Shown here in pieces: positions 1 to 11,726 of a stretch of 64,000 nucleotides of DNA. Origin of the DNA: Hybos culiciformis (lineage: Eukaryota; Arthropoda; Insecta; Diptera; Hybotidae); the NCBI GenBank assembly GCA_964007475.1, contig OZ023273.1, forward strand, positions 109,366,485-109,430,484. Reading direction: 5' to 3'. The notes beneath the pieces were generated by a model. That model was not told the origin of the DNA. It saw only the letters and a program-made list of their open reading frames with translations, and searched no databases. Both the position numbers and the translations under genes were made by a program. The stretch's first letter is position 1, and the number at the start of each line of letters is the position of its first letter.

Positions 1-640
1 AAAATACCTGTACGTAGAAAATTTATGAAAACATCATTTAATTATAATTATATGTACGCATATAACATTAAAATGCACCCATAAAATGATTTAATTATCA
101 CAGCAGCAATATCGTTCAGTGAAAATATTAAAGACTGTTGAAAACACTTTTTTTTGGTAGAACGAAATAACAGAAAAAGTTAACAACAATTTTAACACTG
201 TAAAATTAAGATTCAAACTTTTATTTTTATATATTGAAAAATATGCGTTAGAACAGATTTAGATTAGATTAGAAATTTTGCTTTATTAACTTTTTTTCGT
301 ATTATTATACAATTTACCTTAAAGCTAGATATTTCTTATTTCAATTAATTATAATTACTGGCTAATGCTTAGCGACTCTAATTATGTTCTTATCTTTACA
401 TTTTTTTTTGTTTATATTACAATTTTATTATCTTTAAAATATTTATTTGATTATCTTTCCTATCCCATTTCTTTTTTTTTTTTGGAAAATATTTGAAAAA
501 CCAAAATTATTATATTTTTATTTTTATTTTATTAAAACCTACTAACTACTCTACTTGCTATGACTATAACCTACAACTTATACTAGTGTTTATTGCTAGC
601 TAACTCTAAATATTACCTACTAACTTACATCTATGATTTT
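1..640. other. AT-rich non-coding sequence
   Basis: Long T and A runs and short AT repeats. No frame looks coding, and no terminal repeats or RNA gene were seen. The only notable thing is that it directly follows, on the minus strand, the stop codon of the pseudogene at 641. Confidence 0.6.
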
Positions 641-1033
641 TTAGTCTTCTAACCACCAAATATACTTTTTTTCATTTTTTTTACCATTATTTGGTATTTT
701 TAAATCATATCTTATTTTAGATCCATCCAAATTGTTTGGATTGAATTCTATTTTGGTATCTTTAGCTCTTCTTAGATAATGATATATAATATCATGTCAT
801 TTTTTTGAATGTAACCATTTTGATCTAAATATATAAAACCTTCGGGGGGTAGTTAGAACAAATATTGCATTTGATATTGATATTGAATTCTTGGTTATAT
901 AGAAGTTTAGCAACAGAATTAAGTGCCTGAAAACTGTCATCTAATTTCATAATCAAAGCAAATGCAAGAGGCTTGTTTTCTGGAATCAAAATATATCTAA
1001 TTTCATAATCAAAGCAAATGCAAGAGGCTTGTT
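641..1033 (-). pseudogene. Broken remnant of an unidentified protein gene
   Basis: Read on the minus strand, this stretch gives protein-like sequence in three successive frames, unlike its surroundings. The upstream piece (about 989 to 849) contains the string PENKPLAFALIMKLDDSF and later a C-x2-C pair (KCNIC). The frame shifts at a run of six C (844-849 on the plus strand). The middle piece reads LDQNGYIQKNDM and shifts again near 780-790. The last piece runs through RRAKDTKIEFNP to WWLED and a TAA at 641-643. A 56-bp tandem duplication (940-995 and 996-1033) repeats the PLAFALIMKLD segment. The breaks and duplication show it is not functional as it stands. No family was recognised. It could be a retrocopy, a decayed host exon, or a gene acquired by transfer. 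Coding origin is likely from the composition; identity is unknown. Confidence 0.55.
940..1033. repeat. 56-bp tandem duplication inside the pseudogene
   Basis: A 38-bp segment beginning TCTAATTTCATAATCAAAG starts at 940 and again at 996, without visible mismatch. It duplicates part of the reading frame of the broken gene on the minus strand, so it arose within or after that coding sequence. Confidence 0.85.
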
Positions 1034-2430
1034 ATTTTTTTAATATTATCATAAAATAATAATTATTTTATATTAATATTTAAAAAAATAATTTTAACCA
1101 TAATAAGACTTTTCACATACACTCAAAATCTAAACCAAAAAAAAACCAAAAACAATAAAATTAAATAACACTGATCTATGACAACATAATGACATGAAAA
1201 TGTATGAAATTAAATAAATGTGCCCACATTTATGTTTTAAGAAGAAAACACATCACAAAAACAAAAAAATTAGGACACAAAAATGTAATTCTTGTTGTAA
1301 ATATATGGTTTCTTTTTACTGCATTCAATTAATTGTTTAAAATAAAATAAAAAAAAAAAAAATACACAAGATATTCATGTTATAATTCAAAATTACTGAA
1401 GCAATTTCTTAAAACATTAAATTCCCAGTAGCAATTTATTATCCAACACACTTTATGTGATGGCATTACATATTACCACAATAGAGCATTTATAGCTTTT
1501 CTACCTTTATTCAATGAAAATTTGTAAAAAAAAAAAAAAAACCTTTTACTTTATTTTATATTACTTTTTTTTTTTTTGATTTTGTTTTGTTTTGGTTTTT
1601 GTTACTCTCTCTCTACAAGAATTCAGCGTGACGTCCCATCCATCAAAATGTTTTGCGGAACAAAAAAAAAACAGACTACAATAATATATGAAAAGTTAAA
1701 ATAAATAAACCCAGGAAGGAATACTCAGGTGTACACATTATATCTTTTTGATATTGTTATTTTATTTTTTTTTCTTTTTTTTAATTCTCATTTTTATCCT
1801 GAAAAAAAAAAAGGAGAACACAAAAAGGATATTATGCAAATATTCATTGAAGTAGATTTTTATATTCAAAAATTCACCTTGGAAAAATTGCTCCTATTTT
1901 CCAAAATATTAAGGAAAATTAATGCCAAAAATTTAATTTTTTTTTTCGTTTTATGATTTTAATAATAATAAGTTTTTTGCAAAGAAGAATAAAGAAAATT
2001 TATTATCATTTTAAATTATCATAATGTGATGTGGATGAATTATTTTAACTCTTAAAAAATAAAAAATAAAAATACATAGAAAATTTAAAACAATTGGAAA
2101 AATGTTTTTTTGTTTGATGTATGCAAAATGAATTTTAAGAGTTAATCAAAAAAGATCTCCTTCAGCGTTTACCAAACTTTGTCGTGGAGCACTGATGCTC
2201 CGTTAAAGATGGACAAGTATTCTGTGAAAAAAACTAAATTATTTCGATTATTTTCCATATTCCAAAGTCTTCAAAGTAATTTGAGAATATTTTCATTACT
2301 TACAATCAAAATTTTTAAATTATTTTGCAAAGCCCAATGAACGTATTAAGAATCCATTCGTAGTTACAGATAAACCAGTAGGTTTCAATACAAATGATTG
2401 CTAAAACTTAATTGACTAAATAGTGGACTG
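1034..2430. other. AT-rich non-coding sequence
   Basis: Mostly homopolymer and AT microsatellite sequence. A small patch of higher GC at 1605-1660 includes a CT run and TGACGTCC, which resembles a CRE-type site, but nothing around it supports a promoter. A second small patch at 2155-2215 has no recognised content. Confidence 0.5.
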
Positions 2431-3330
2431 TATACTAGGGTGCCACTTATTTGTATACAAAAATTAATCATATTTTGATGAGTGCCGGGCGAAATTTTGT
2501 TCCAATGGACCTAAAAGTAGTCCCTACCAAATATTAGCTCAATCTAACATTGTTAACCCGCCCCGCTTAACCTGCTGTTGTAAAGTTTTGCACCATTGAT
2601 TTTTGCACCTGAAATTTCGAAAAAATGTCGTAGGTTCTGCTAATAGAAAATTTTTCGAACAAAAAACAAATAATTTATGAAGTTTAGCGAGTGATTTTTC
2701 GTTTTTTTAAATTATTTTTATAATTCGTAAAGAAATATTTCTAGTAGGACAATCCAAACATCATACTCGTATAACAGGCAGAAAATTGCCATAGAATGAT
2801 GATAAAATGCGTGAATTCAAACTTTATTTTAACAAAAGCGCACCTCAAGGTGCATTCGAAATAATCACCATTCAAGAAGATAAAATTTTTTGACCCAAAC
2901 AGCGTGAAAAGTGTATTACATAAAACTTTCTTGTATGAAAAAAGAAGAAATATCTCAGTCAACCAGAGAAGTCTTGGAGCAACGTTTCAGCCCGGAAATT
3001 TAAACTTAGAAGCATTAAGAAAGGAAACGTACTTTTTGAAAAATATGACCAAATTAATCTAAATTCTTACAAATAAACAGGAGTTCCTCTGAAATTATTA
3101 GTTTCACAAAGTATTCCTTGATTGAAAAAATTGGGAAACGCTTCAGGACATGCGAAGCTAGAATTTTTTAACTTAAACACAAAATTTGTAGAGCTTTTGG
3201 ATCCACATATATATTTAAAACTTCTTCAGCCAACCTACTTCTTAAATTCACGAATCTTCACCTTCTTTTATTATACGAAGAAATATAAATCTTGGTAGTT
3301 TAATTTCGCGTGATGATTTAAAAAAAAATG
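2431..3330. repeat. Possible old dispersed repeat, unclassified
   Basis: This block is richer in GC and more complex than its surroundings. It includes phrases such as TAGGGTGCCACTTAT (about 2437), AACCCGCCCCGCTTAACC (2555-2575) and TTTTTGCACCTGAAATTTCG. The style is that of dispersed insect repeats, but no terminal repeats, target duplication or coding domain could be found. A stretch at 2940-3230 has short frames with mixed amino acid content, none long enough to call. A second copy elsewhere in the genome would be needed to confirm it as a repeat. Confidence 0.3.
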
Positions 3331-3523
3331 TTCTAAACCAATCAGCAAGGTATTAATTCATAAGAGATTTTCCTCGCTATCAGTATGAATACATTAATTT
3401 TAAATTCACTAATTATTATTATAAATTTAAAGTTATTTAAGACATTTGATTACAATTTAAATTTATTTATAAATGTATCTTTTTTTCGTGATTAAGCTTT
3501 TATGTACCTATATAATATTATCC

Positions 3524-3594
3524 AAGATTTTTCGGTTCAAAAAACTTCCTCAACTATTTGTTTGTTGAGGAAGTTTTTTGAACCGAAAAATCTT
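3524..3594. repeat. Perfect 31-bp inverted repeat (hairpin)
   Basis: Arms 3524-3554 and 3564-3594 are exact reverse complements over 31 bp, separated by a 9-nt loop. The arms carry TTTTTCGGTTCAAAAAACTT. A transcript from either strand would fold into a continuous RNA duplex of microRNA-precursor size, although real precursors usually have mismatches. It could equally be a tiny foldback element or a recent strand-switch duplication. No promoter is visible. Confidence 0.9.
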
Positions 3595-3599
3595 AGAAA

Positions 3600-4326
3600 G
3601 TATACATAATTTAAGTGAATATAAATGTTTGAAAACTTTATATTGCGATATCATACAAAACTGATTTTTTTTATATTATTTATACATATAGACACAGTGT
3701 TCAACATTATATAAATTATTGTTAGAGTTTTAAAAGTTTTCAATTTCGTAATAATAATTTATTGATCAGAAAACTATATTTTTACACACTCAAATGTTAT
3801 TATTATGGAAAAAATGTTCACGACGTGCTATTGTTGTAAAACTAAAATTTAAAATTATACAGAAAAAAAAAAAAAACAAATAGTAAAATAAATTTGTGAT
3901 CAACATTGGAAAATATAGAAAACTTTTAAAGTTACAATATTTTTATTTTTATTTTGTTTTATTTTTGCTATCGTTTCATAAAAGTTTCAATTGCTCAGAC
4001 AGACTTATTAGCACTGGAAAAATGAATTTTAATTTTTATTCCTTTATATATACGAGAAATTTAAATAAATGAGAATAAAATGTCTGGCCATCAGGAAATT
4101 TTCGAAAACATTTTCTTTTTCTAATTATTCAAGGCCGTTGTTGTAGATGTAGAAGCTTATTGCTGTGTTTAGTACAATTTAAGAATTAGAAATTATAAGG
4201 AATTAAAAAAAGTATTCAAAAGTATACAAAATTTAATTTTTATTGCTTATTATTGTAGACTTCGTTCGACTGAAATGAGAACTTTTATTTGTTATTATTC
4301 CTTATTTGAAAGAATGTTTTTGGCAA
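3600..4326. other. AT-rich non-coding sequence
   Basis: No coding frame, RNA gene or repeat structure was recognised. It consists of A/T runs with a few short GC patches (for example 4130-4165). Confidence 0.5.
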
Positions 4327-4719
4327 CACGGAGAGAAATCCAGTCAGATATTATGATTATGACGATTACACATATGCGTAAAGCAGTCAGAGAACTCAGC
4401 TCTTAATAACTAATCATAAACCGTAAATATTAATCATAAACAATTACTAAGGGTAAAAACAATCACTATGACTGCAAAATCATAAATCCTGCAACCCAAT
4501 AATATCGATTTCATTTCTAACGTCTTAAAAGCGAGTAATGGCTGCTTTTTAAAATAAGAAAATAAAATTTAAGTTTTTTTATTCATTTTTTTTATTTAAT
4601 TTTTTTTTATTTAATTTTTATTTATTTAATTTTTTTTTATTTTATTTCAATATTTTTTTGATTTATTAAATTTTATTTATTATATTTTTATTAAATTATA
4701 CAATTTTATTTCTTATGTC

Positions 4720-4790
4720 TTCTTCCGGATTCGAACCTGGGTCTTTAGCATTGCAATCCGCCAACACTACCACTCAGCTACGGTATTGAA
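4720..4790 (-). ncRNA. tRNA-like sequence (SINE head or tRNA relic)
   Basis: On the minus strand an A-box-like TAGCTGAGTGGTA (4768-4780) is followed by a perfect B box GGTTCGAATCC (4727-4737), spaced as in a tRNA gene. The acceptor arms do not pair, so it is not a functional tRNA. It most likely comes from a tRNA-derived SINE or a tRNA pseudogene; internal Pol III promoter activity could remain. It pairs with a second, opposed copy at 4838-4905. Confidence 0.65.
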
Positions 4791-4837
4791 ATTTAAAATG
4801 TACATAAAATAGAAAATATAAATTTGGTATACACATT

Positions 4838-4905
4838 TTCTGTGTGGTGTGTTGGCTATTTGTAATGTTAAGGACGCAGGTTCGAATCCCGAAGAAAGCA
4901 AAAAA
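4838..4905 (+). ncRNA. Second tRNA-like sequence, opposed to the first
   Basis: A perfect B box GGTTCGAATCC is at 4879-4889 on the plus strand. The segment reversed and complemented matches the tRNA-like sequence at 4720-4790 through the B box, the adjacent CTTTC/CTTCT flank and the GCCAACAC block. The pair forms an imperfect inverted repeat with tRNA-like arms. The A box here is decayed. Downstream is TTTTGGTTTTTTATTTTT, which contains Pol III-type T runs. Confidence 0.5.
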
Positions 4906-5177
4906 TTTTGGTTTTTTATTTTTTTTTAGCGACATTACAGAAAATTTCAACTATGTACTATTATTTTAGTAATTAAAGTAAATAATCTGAATTTTAATCA
5001 CCTAAAATAAAACAAAAAGTAAAAAAAAAAGTTTTTGTATTAATCATAACTTATGACTAGCGTGATTAAGCATCATAACTTATGATTTCAGGTAAATCAT
5101 AAGATAATCACGATGTATAACGTAGTAATTATATGCAAAGATTATTCATATTGAATGAAAAGGCATTTCTCTGCGTG

Positions 5178-6867
5178 AAGTTTTAATTTAAATAGATTAA
5201 TTTTATCTAATCTTTTGTTTATACGATGAAAAATAAATATACCACTTCATTCCAAAAATAGTTTTACGATATACGTTGCTTTATCCCTATGTAGAGCCTC
5301 ACTGAACCAACCGAAATCTCTAAGCCGAACGATTTAAGATAGTAAAAATAAAATACAGTATAAAATAAAATATGCTATGAACAAGTATAAGTTGCAAAGA
5401 CTAGCCGTTACTAAATAATCACACTCCAAACTAATGCCCAACAATTGAATTGTCATATAATAAAACAAACAAACCGAAAAATAAATGTCTGAAAAATATT
5501 TAAAAAAAAAAAAAATTATATTCTTTTTCACACAAATTAAATTTTCATAAAAAAAACATTTGCTTATAATAACAAGAATATACTAAATAAATCGATTTCG
5601 TTTAATAACCATAAAATGCTTCGAACAATTAAATAAACATTTTCATATCTGCTCTTCTGGCCTTTCAGCTATATACATTATTATAGTTTTAAAATATTTC
5701 GTGAAACGAAAATAAATAAAAAAATAAATGTTTTTTCAAAAAAAGTAATGCTTGTATACATAGAAAAACATATGCATTGAAAATGTATCTTAAAAAAATT
5801 GTTTTAAAAAAAAAAATTTGAAATAGCAAAAAAACTAATACTGACCAGCATCAATAAATATAACCACAAGTGCTGAAGTATCATTCTACTAGAATATTAA
5901 ATGAAAAACTGAATTAATTAAAGTCATTCATAAAAAAGAAAAAAGCATTAAAAGTTGTAATTAAAAACACAAAAAAAAACGTAAAATTTTTTTTCCGGTG
6001 AACAATATGTTTCTATTTGAATAATATGAATAAAAAATATTATTCCATGAATTTGAGCGCCTACAGCACTATTCAACTGCTATTCAAATCTGAAAACACT
6101 AATTTCTGCATATACGTATGCACAAATGAAAGTATCCAAAATAAACAAACCAAATAAAAAAAAATAAAAAATGTTAATTATAATTCATCATGATGTGCGA
6201 ATCATATTAAACACACTCTATAACAAAAATTTAAATATTTTTCACAAGTAAAACTTTCCCATAAAAGTATAAATTTTCATATAAGTAAGAATACTCTTTG
6301 TATAAAGTTTTCAATTAAAGAATAACAATTCTTTTCTATTATGCATATATACCTATAAATGCAATTTAATGTATATGTATTTTACAATTGCACATAGTTT
6401 TACCTAAAATCCAAGGATATGTGAATATTAAAGAAAACAAAAAGAACAATAATGTTTATTGAGAAAAAAAGTTACACTCTTTTACTATTATATAATAGTG
6501 ATGTGGTTTTTTACATAGGTGTTTGTGTTAGGCCAAAATTTTTCCTTAAACCATTTTGAAATTAATTAACATTGCATATGTATGTAAATTACAATAAAAG
6601 TTATACCTTTTTATTATATACTACATATATGGTTGCTAAATTTTTCGATTAATTAACTGTACTGTACATATTTTATATTAAATTTTCATAAAAACAATTC
6701 AGAAAAATTCTCATAACTTTTATTTCATTCTTTTATTGATAATGGGGCGCATATGTTTAGCAGAGCATTGATGATTTGCCTTTTTTTTACATTTTTTGGG
6801 TAAATTTTTGAAATCTATAACAGACTGAGAAAAGTTTCAACTCATAGTTTAATGAGGAGGATTCGAG
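5178..6867. other. AT-rich non-coding sequence
   Basis: Repeated A/T runs with no coding frame, TIR pair or RNA gene recognised. Short open frames on both strands have the Phe/Ile/Lys/Asn-rich composition expected of random AT-rich DNA. Confidence 0.5.
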
Positions 6868-7284
6868 ATTCAGATTCACAAATATTAGAAATTGATCTAT
6901 AACGATTCGAGAAATTTTTAAATTGTTATATTATCATTAATGCATTGACTTTTGTGGTGCCAAAATAATATTATATTGAACTTGGTCAAGAAAAATATTT
7001 AATATGAAATTCTCGTACATTGATGTGGAACAAAATTGTGTGAACTACTGTTTAATTATATAAACTAAAAAATTGAAGATATTCAGATTCACAAATATTA
7101 GAAATTGATCTATTCGAGAAATTTTTAAATTGTTATATTATATTTAATGCATTGACTTTTATGGTGCCAAAATAATATTATATTGAACTAGGTCAAGAAA
7201 AATATTTAATATGAAATTTTCGTACATTGATATGGAACAAAATTCTGTGAAGTATGTACTGTTTAATTATATGAACTAAAAAAC
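6868..7284. repeat. Tandem duplication, period 213 bp
   Basis: Two head-to-tail copies begin at 6868 and 7081 with ATTCAGATTCACAAATATTA. They remain alignable to about 7284, with a 5-bp deletion (AACGA) and a few substitutions in the second copy, at over 90% identity by eye. The unit holds no coding frame. The divergence shows the duplication is not an assembly error from identical reads. It could be a seed of a satellite or a simple unequal-exchange product. Confidence 0.9.
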
Positions 7285-10209
7285 ATTGATATACGAAAAT
7301 CTTTGTATTCTATCAGCTTTATGATTTTAGCATGTTTTTGTGTTTACGTAAAACGGTCAAACTATTAGATATTATCTACTATTTTTATTGTGTATATACG
7401 TATACTTAATACGTTTTTTCCACCATTTCATTTTATTTTCAATATTGTGAATAAATTTTTTTTTAAATTAAAAATAATTAAATTTTATGTGACATAGGTT
7501 AAAAAAAACAAAATAAACGAACTGCCATAGACATATTTATATTAATTCCATGTTCAAAAAATATCGAAGCCATCAGAAAAAAAAACCCTATCAGTCAATG
7601 ATATCAATCACAGGAGAAAAAACAATTCCAATCAAAAAATAATTAAGTATTTTTTATATACTTTTTTTTCAGATTTTCAGTGCTGCATTCCATAGTGCTG
7701 TAATTTTCATTATATATTATGTCACTGTCTCGATGCCACTTTTTTAAAAAGTAAATATTATTATTAAAATTCTAAGACGAACCCCTTCTTTTGAACGTTG
7801 ACAACTATAATTTTTTTGACATTTATGCATTATTTCTTCTCCAAAGATCTTAAATGCATGAAAGTGTATATCATCTTGGCCTGTATACTTATTAGTTACC
7901 TGCAGATGTTTTTTTTAAAACATTCTACACAAATATCGTTAAGGAAAAACAAATTCATAAAAACTTTATAGTTTTTTTTCCCCGTAGACCATAACGATTA
8001 CAAATAGTCAAATAATTGGTCAGTAATATTTGTCAACTATACATACAACAAAAGTACAAAAAAAAAATCAAACTATACAATATAAATACCAAAGCAACTA
8101 CACCTCAAAAACATGAAAACTATAGGTAAAGCAGTTTTTGGTTTAATTGAAACCGTGAAACCAAATTTGAGTTTATTTTTCAAACCTGAAAAATTAAAGT
8201 TTTTTTTTTAATCGATAGAAAACCTTTATATTTCAAAGAATAAAATTAAATTATACACAAATTTTTTATTTTTTCTCTAGGTTGCAGCAGTAAAATATTT
8301 TATACCAAACCAAATAAAAAAGTTTCTTTTTTTTACCATTTTTTGTGTGATGTTAAACAAAAAAATTAAACTAAAAGGAAAAGTGTAAAAATGTAAAATA
8401 AAACAAAAAATAAATATAAATGAAATTCGAATGTAAAATTTTACAAGAGAGCAAACTTGAATTTGTGAAACTAACTAGAACAAAATGTATAAAATTATTA
8501 TTAAAAAATATACATAATAAAAGGTAATGTTTCAAAAAATGAAGTCACTAAAAGGTCAATAAAAGACTAAAAGAAAAGAGAAAACTGTTGATTGTGCTTT
8601 TTTAGGGAATCTGAATTAGATTGTATGTGTTTCCTAAAATTTTTTTATGGAAACCTAAAATGCATATAATCTTTTTCTTACTGCACTAATTTAAATACAT
8701 TTAAAACTTTTTATTTAGTTAACAAATTATTATTAGTTTAATGATTGAGGTTTTAGTGTATTTTAGTTTTGATGTAAAAACTGTTTTTGAAGTTTGGATC
8801 ATTTCAAAAACATTCGACTTTAAAATCCTTTTATTTGTTGATTTTTCTAGAAACCTATCATATATATTAGATCCCGGAATACCATCAAATCCTTTAATAA
8901 AAAACATAAATAACTGAAGCATTATTACTCTACACATTATGACCAAAAAATTATATAAATTAAGAAGAACCTTCTGTTTTGTATATATATAATTTGATTA
9001 CATAAGTTTTGGAGATTTTGCGAAATTTAAAAAAAAAAGTCATTCATGTGTGCAAAAAATTATATTTAACTCTTTTTTTAAATATGTATATTTGTATAGG
9101 TATACAGTATTCAAAAAGAGTTCTGTTTGCAAAAGAATTCGTTGTATGTAAGTCACTGAAAAACTGAATGAATTCACAAAAAAAAAAAAAACGAAATGCA
9201 CAGAGAAGTAAAAGAATTTTAAAATTTTGAAAAATTAATTCAGTCAGTTCTAAATGTGTTCAAATATTTTAAACTTTTGAGCAAATTTTCTTTTTTAATA
9301 CATAAATGCATTTGTATAACTTTTTTTTTTACACTATTTACAATAATTCTTTATGCTTCCCGGTTTAATGGTTCTTAGTTTTTTTTCCTACATTATGCAT
9401 AATGCATAAGCCATTTGCCATTTACCATTTACCATATAAAATCTAAGTCATCCAATAAAGTTTTTTTTTTTATTATAAAAGCATGATGTTCTCGTTTTAT
9501 CTTTTTTATTTTTCTTCAAATTACAAAATTTTTAATTAAAATTAATTTAATATATTTTAAAGTCATGAGAATAATGCATTTATGCATATACTTGCATTAT
9601 ATATATACATATATAAATCCTGTTACAAGAATACTAATCAACATTATTATCTTCAAACGCTTCAGTTCCATTCCAACTCAATAATGATAAAATAAAATGA
9701 CACTTGTAGGCATGTGTACGAAATTCTAATCTAACTCTCGGAAAAATTTTCATTATTAACATGAAAGAGTTCATGTTAATTATTTTAAAATAATGTTTTA
9801 ATATATATTATTCGTAAAATAAATTATTAGTTTTGTATGAATCGTAAATTTGTTTTCAATTAATTTTTTATTTTCATGGAATGAATGAATAATTTAAGCA
9901 AAGGTACCAAAATGCTATTGAAAGTTTATTGCTGCAAGAAAAAAAACTTCACTGATAAGGATTTCGATCTCATCGGTACCTTAAAAGTTTTATTTTTAAA
10001 TTTTCTTATACCCATTGCTTTAAAATGATTTTTTATCAGAGAAGATTTGTATATTAAATATTATATATAGGATCAAACATTTTTTATATAATGAAGAAGT
10101 ACAAATGTTTATTTAAACAGAAAACTTTTATGAATTTTTAACATGAATAAAATATAAACTTTCTGAATAATTATCATCATTATTATCTTTAAATACTAAA
10201 AAGTTTCAA
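7285..10209. other. AT-rich non-coding sequence
   Basis: Nothing firm. A 75-codon open frame on the minus strand (8946-8719) has slightly balanced content (GFDGIPGSNIYDRFLEK) but no recognised domain, and could be chance. A short run of CCATTT(G/A)-type 7-mers lies at 9410-9435. Other content is A/T runs. Confidence 0.4.
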
Positions 10210-10219
10210 AGTTTCCCCT

Positions 10220-10372
10220 TCACATCATTTCATAGTCTACTACAAGTATTGTTTGTATATCCGTATCCTGTTTAATTATAACAGGCTTGAGGAAAACGAC
10301 TTCCACACTAGGATTCGAATGACTTTTATCAAAGCGCATCAAAACTTTATAAAACCAAATTGACGAGTTGAT
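10220..10372 (-). pseudogene. Coding-like fragment, possibly a PHR-type domain
   Basis: On the minus strand an open segment of about 50 codons ends at TGA (10220-10222). It has clearly higher GC and mixed residues than its surroundings, including NSSIWFYKVLMRFDKSHSN and VEVVFLKPVIIKQ. The pattern of a hydrophobic strand followed by F-x-K-P-V-x-I resembles the strand repeats of PHR domains in BTB proteins. That is a weak visual likeness, not an identification. No splice sites or flanking coding sequence were found. It may be a retrocopy fragment, a lone exon, or chance. Confidence 0.25.
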
Positions 10373-10409
10373 AGCTTGGGTATATATTAAATTGTTTACT
10401 AACAATTTT

Positions 10410-10998
10410 TAATTTTAAATTTTTAATGGAAACTTCATCAGAGTGTAAACATTATCTACTGAACAAACTTTTATAAATAGTCAAGTTTTTAGTAAAATTT
10501 TCTATACAATCTAAATATTAAACATAGAAATCTTTTTTCTAAATTTCTCAAAAATTTCAAATTTATATTTCATTTCTGTAATGGTCAGCACTATCTTTTA
10601 TTAACAAAAAAAAAAAAAAAAAGTTATATTAATTTATTGTAAATGGTAATAATTTACAATAATGGATTTTGAAGTTATGAAATTTTACAATTTATTTCTC
10701 TTATAGACATTGGTTTCTTGTTATATGTATATATAAATATTTATTTTATTTTTTTTTTTTTTAAAATATGTTATTAATGTTTTATCCTGCTGACTTTAAT
10801 ATAATAAATTCGAAAGACCATGAGGAAATTTTCTTCTTTATAAATTGAATAAAAAAAATAAATTTCAAATATTTATAATATAATATATTTTGGACCTAAA
10901 ACCCATTAATTTATAAGGACAAAACAAAATAATATTTTTTTTTATATAAATTTTGTTTTAAAAATAAACAAATATTTGTAGAAACTTCATACATTGGT
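10410..10998. other. AT-rich non-coding sequence
   Basis: A/T runs, including A tracts near 10605-10622 and a T tract near 10748-10762. A small hairpin, ATTGTAAAT and its complement, lies near 10637-10662. Nothing else was recognised. Confidence 0.5.
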
Positions 10999-11006
10999 GA
11001 TACATA
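10999..11006. repeat. Target-site duplication, left copy
   Basis: GATACATA directly before the element. The same eight bases follow its right end at 11727-11734. Confidence 0.85.
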
Positions 11007-11020
11007 CAGGCCTGTCGAGA

Positions 11021-11038
11021 GGGGGGGGGGAGGGGGGG
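11021..11038 (+). other. G-rich tract with G-quadruplex potential
   Basis: Ten G, one A and seven G in a row, just inside the left end of the hAT-like element. It is the longest G run in a window that is otherwise about four-fifths A+T. Such a run can fold into a quadruplex and is prone to length change. Confidence 0.8.
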
Positions 11039-11106
11039 TATAATTCCCTGGGCCCAGAGAGCTAAGGCGCCCGCTTGTTTAATTTTTTTTGCGACAAAAA
11101 CAATAT

Positions 11107-11178
11107 ATACATTATACATATGTGATATTAAGTTTCATGCTTATACATTATACATATGTGATATTAAGTTTCATGCTT
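11107..11178. repeat. Exact 36-bp tandem duplication
   Basis: Copies at 11107-11142 and 11143-11178 are identical and head to tail, beginning ATACATTATACATATGTG. They lie inside the hAT-like element. Confidence 0.95.
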
Positions 11179-11726
11179 ATCACAGTCATTATTGGAAAAA
11201 ATTTACATAAAAAGTCCTTGATGATGGTGTCAAGTAGAATTTTTTGTGATTTGTTATGGAAAAAAAGTGCATGAAAATTTTTCATTAGTAAGTATAATTT
11301 TAAGGTGTTGATTTTTCAGCTTTTTTTCAGAAAATTAATTTTCTATTTCTACTATTACTAGACATCCAAACTGTTTGTATTTGTTAGACTGTTTGGACTG
11401 CGGTCCGAATTTAAATAATCTAGGCGGTGTTGTCGTTACTAATTATATGTGATTTTTAAAAGTGGTATAAATTAAAGTGGAGTCTACAAGTTTTTATATA
11501 AAGCGAAAAAATTTTACATTCTGATTCTCATACGATCTTATTTCCTACCCTGTACACCATAATTCTGATTTCATAAGTAGATTTGTACAAATGTACAAAG
11601 TGTGAATATTAATGATAAAATTATGTGTTTAGGAGGCTCAATTAGTGTTATTTTCATAACCTTTAAAACAAATTTTTATTTGTAAAAATCTTTTCCCGGG
11701 CCCGGTGTTGGCTATCGACGCCCCTG

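Larger units (their letters stand above)
4327..5177. mobile_element. Inverted-repeat element with tRNA-like core
   Basis: The proposed ends share CACG(G/C)AGAGAAAT, starting at 4327 and, inverted, ending at 5177 (12 of 13 matching). Inside, motifs built on AATCATAA lie near both ends (4410-4490 and 5040-5110), and two opposed tRNA-like segments lie in the middle. There is no transposase frame, so it would be non-autonomous. No clear target-site duplication was found, so the exact boundaries are inferred from the short terminal match alone. Superfamily not assigned. Confidence 0.5.
11007..11726. mobile_element. Non-autonomous hAT-like transposon
   Basis: The element is 720 bp and flanked by an 8-bp direct repeat GATACATA, the target duplication length typical of hAT transposons. 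Its ends are imperfect inverted repeats: CAGGCCTGTCGAGAG on the left and, inverted, CAGGGGCGTCGATAG on the right. It begins CAG and ends CTG, as many hAT elements do. The left end continues into a very G-rich tract, and both ends carry GGGCCC-type blocks (11050, 11697). No transposase frame survives, so it would depend on enzyme made elsewhere. The interior contains an exact 36-bp tandem duplication. The intact target duplication suggests a moderately young insertion. Confidence 0.85.

Noticed and set aside
8719..8946. 75-codon frame on the minus strand
   Set aside because: One balanced patch (IPGSNIYDRFLEK) but no known family; chance is likely.
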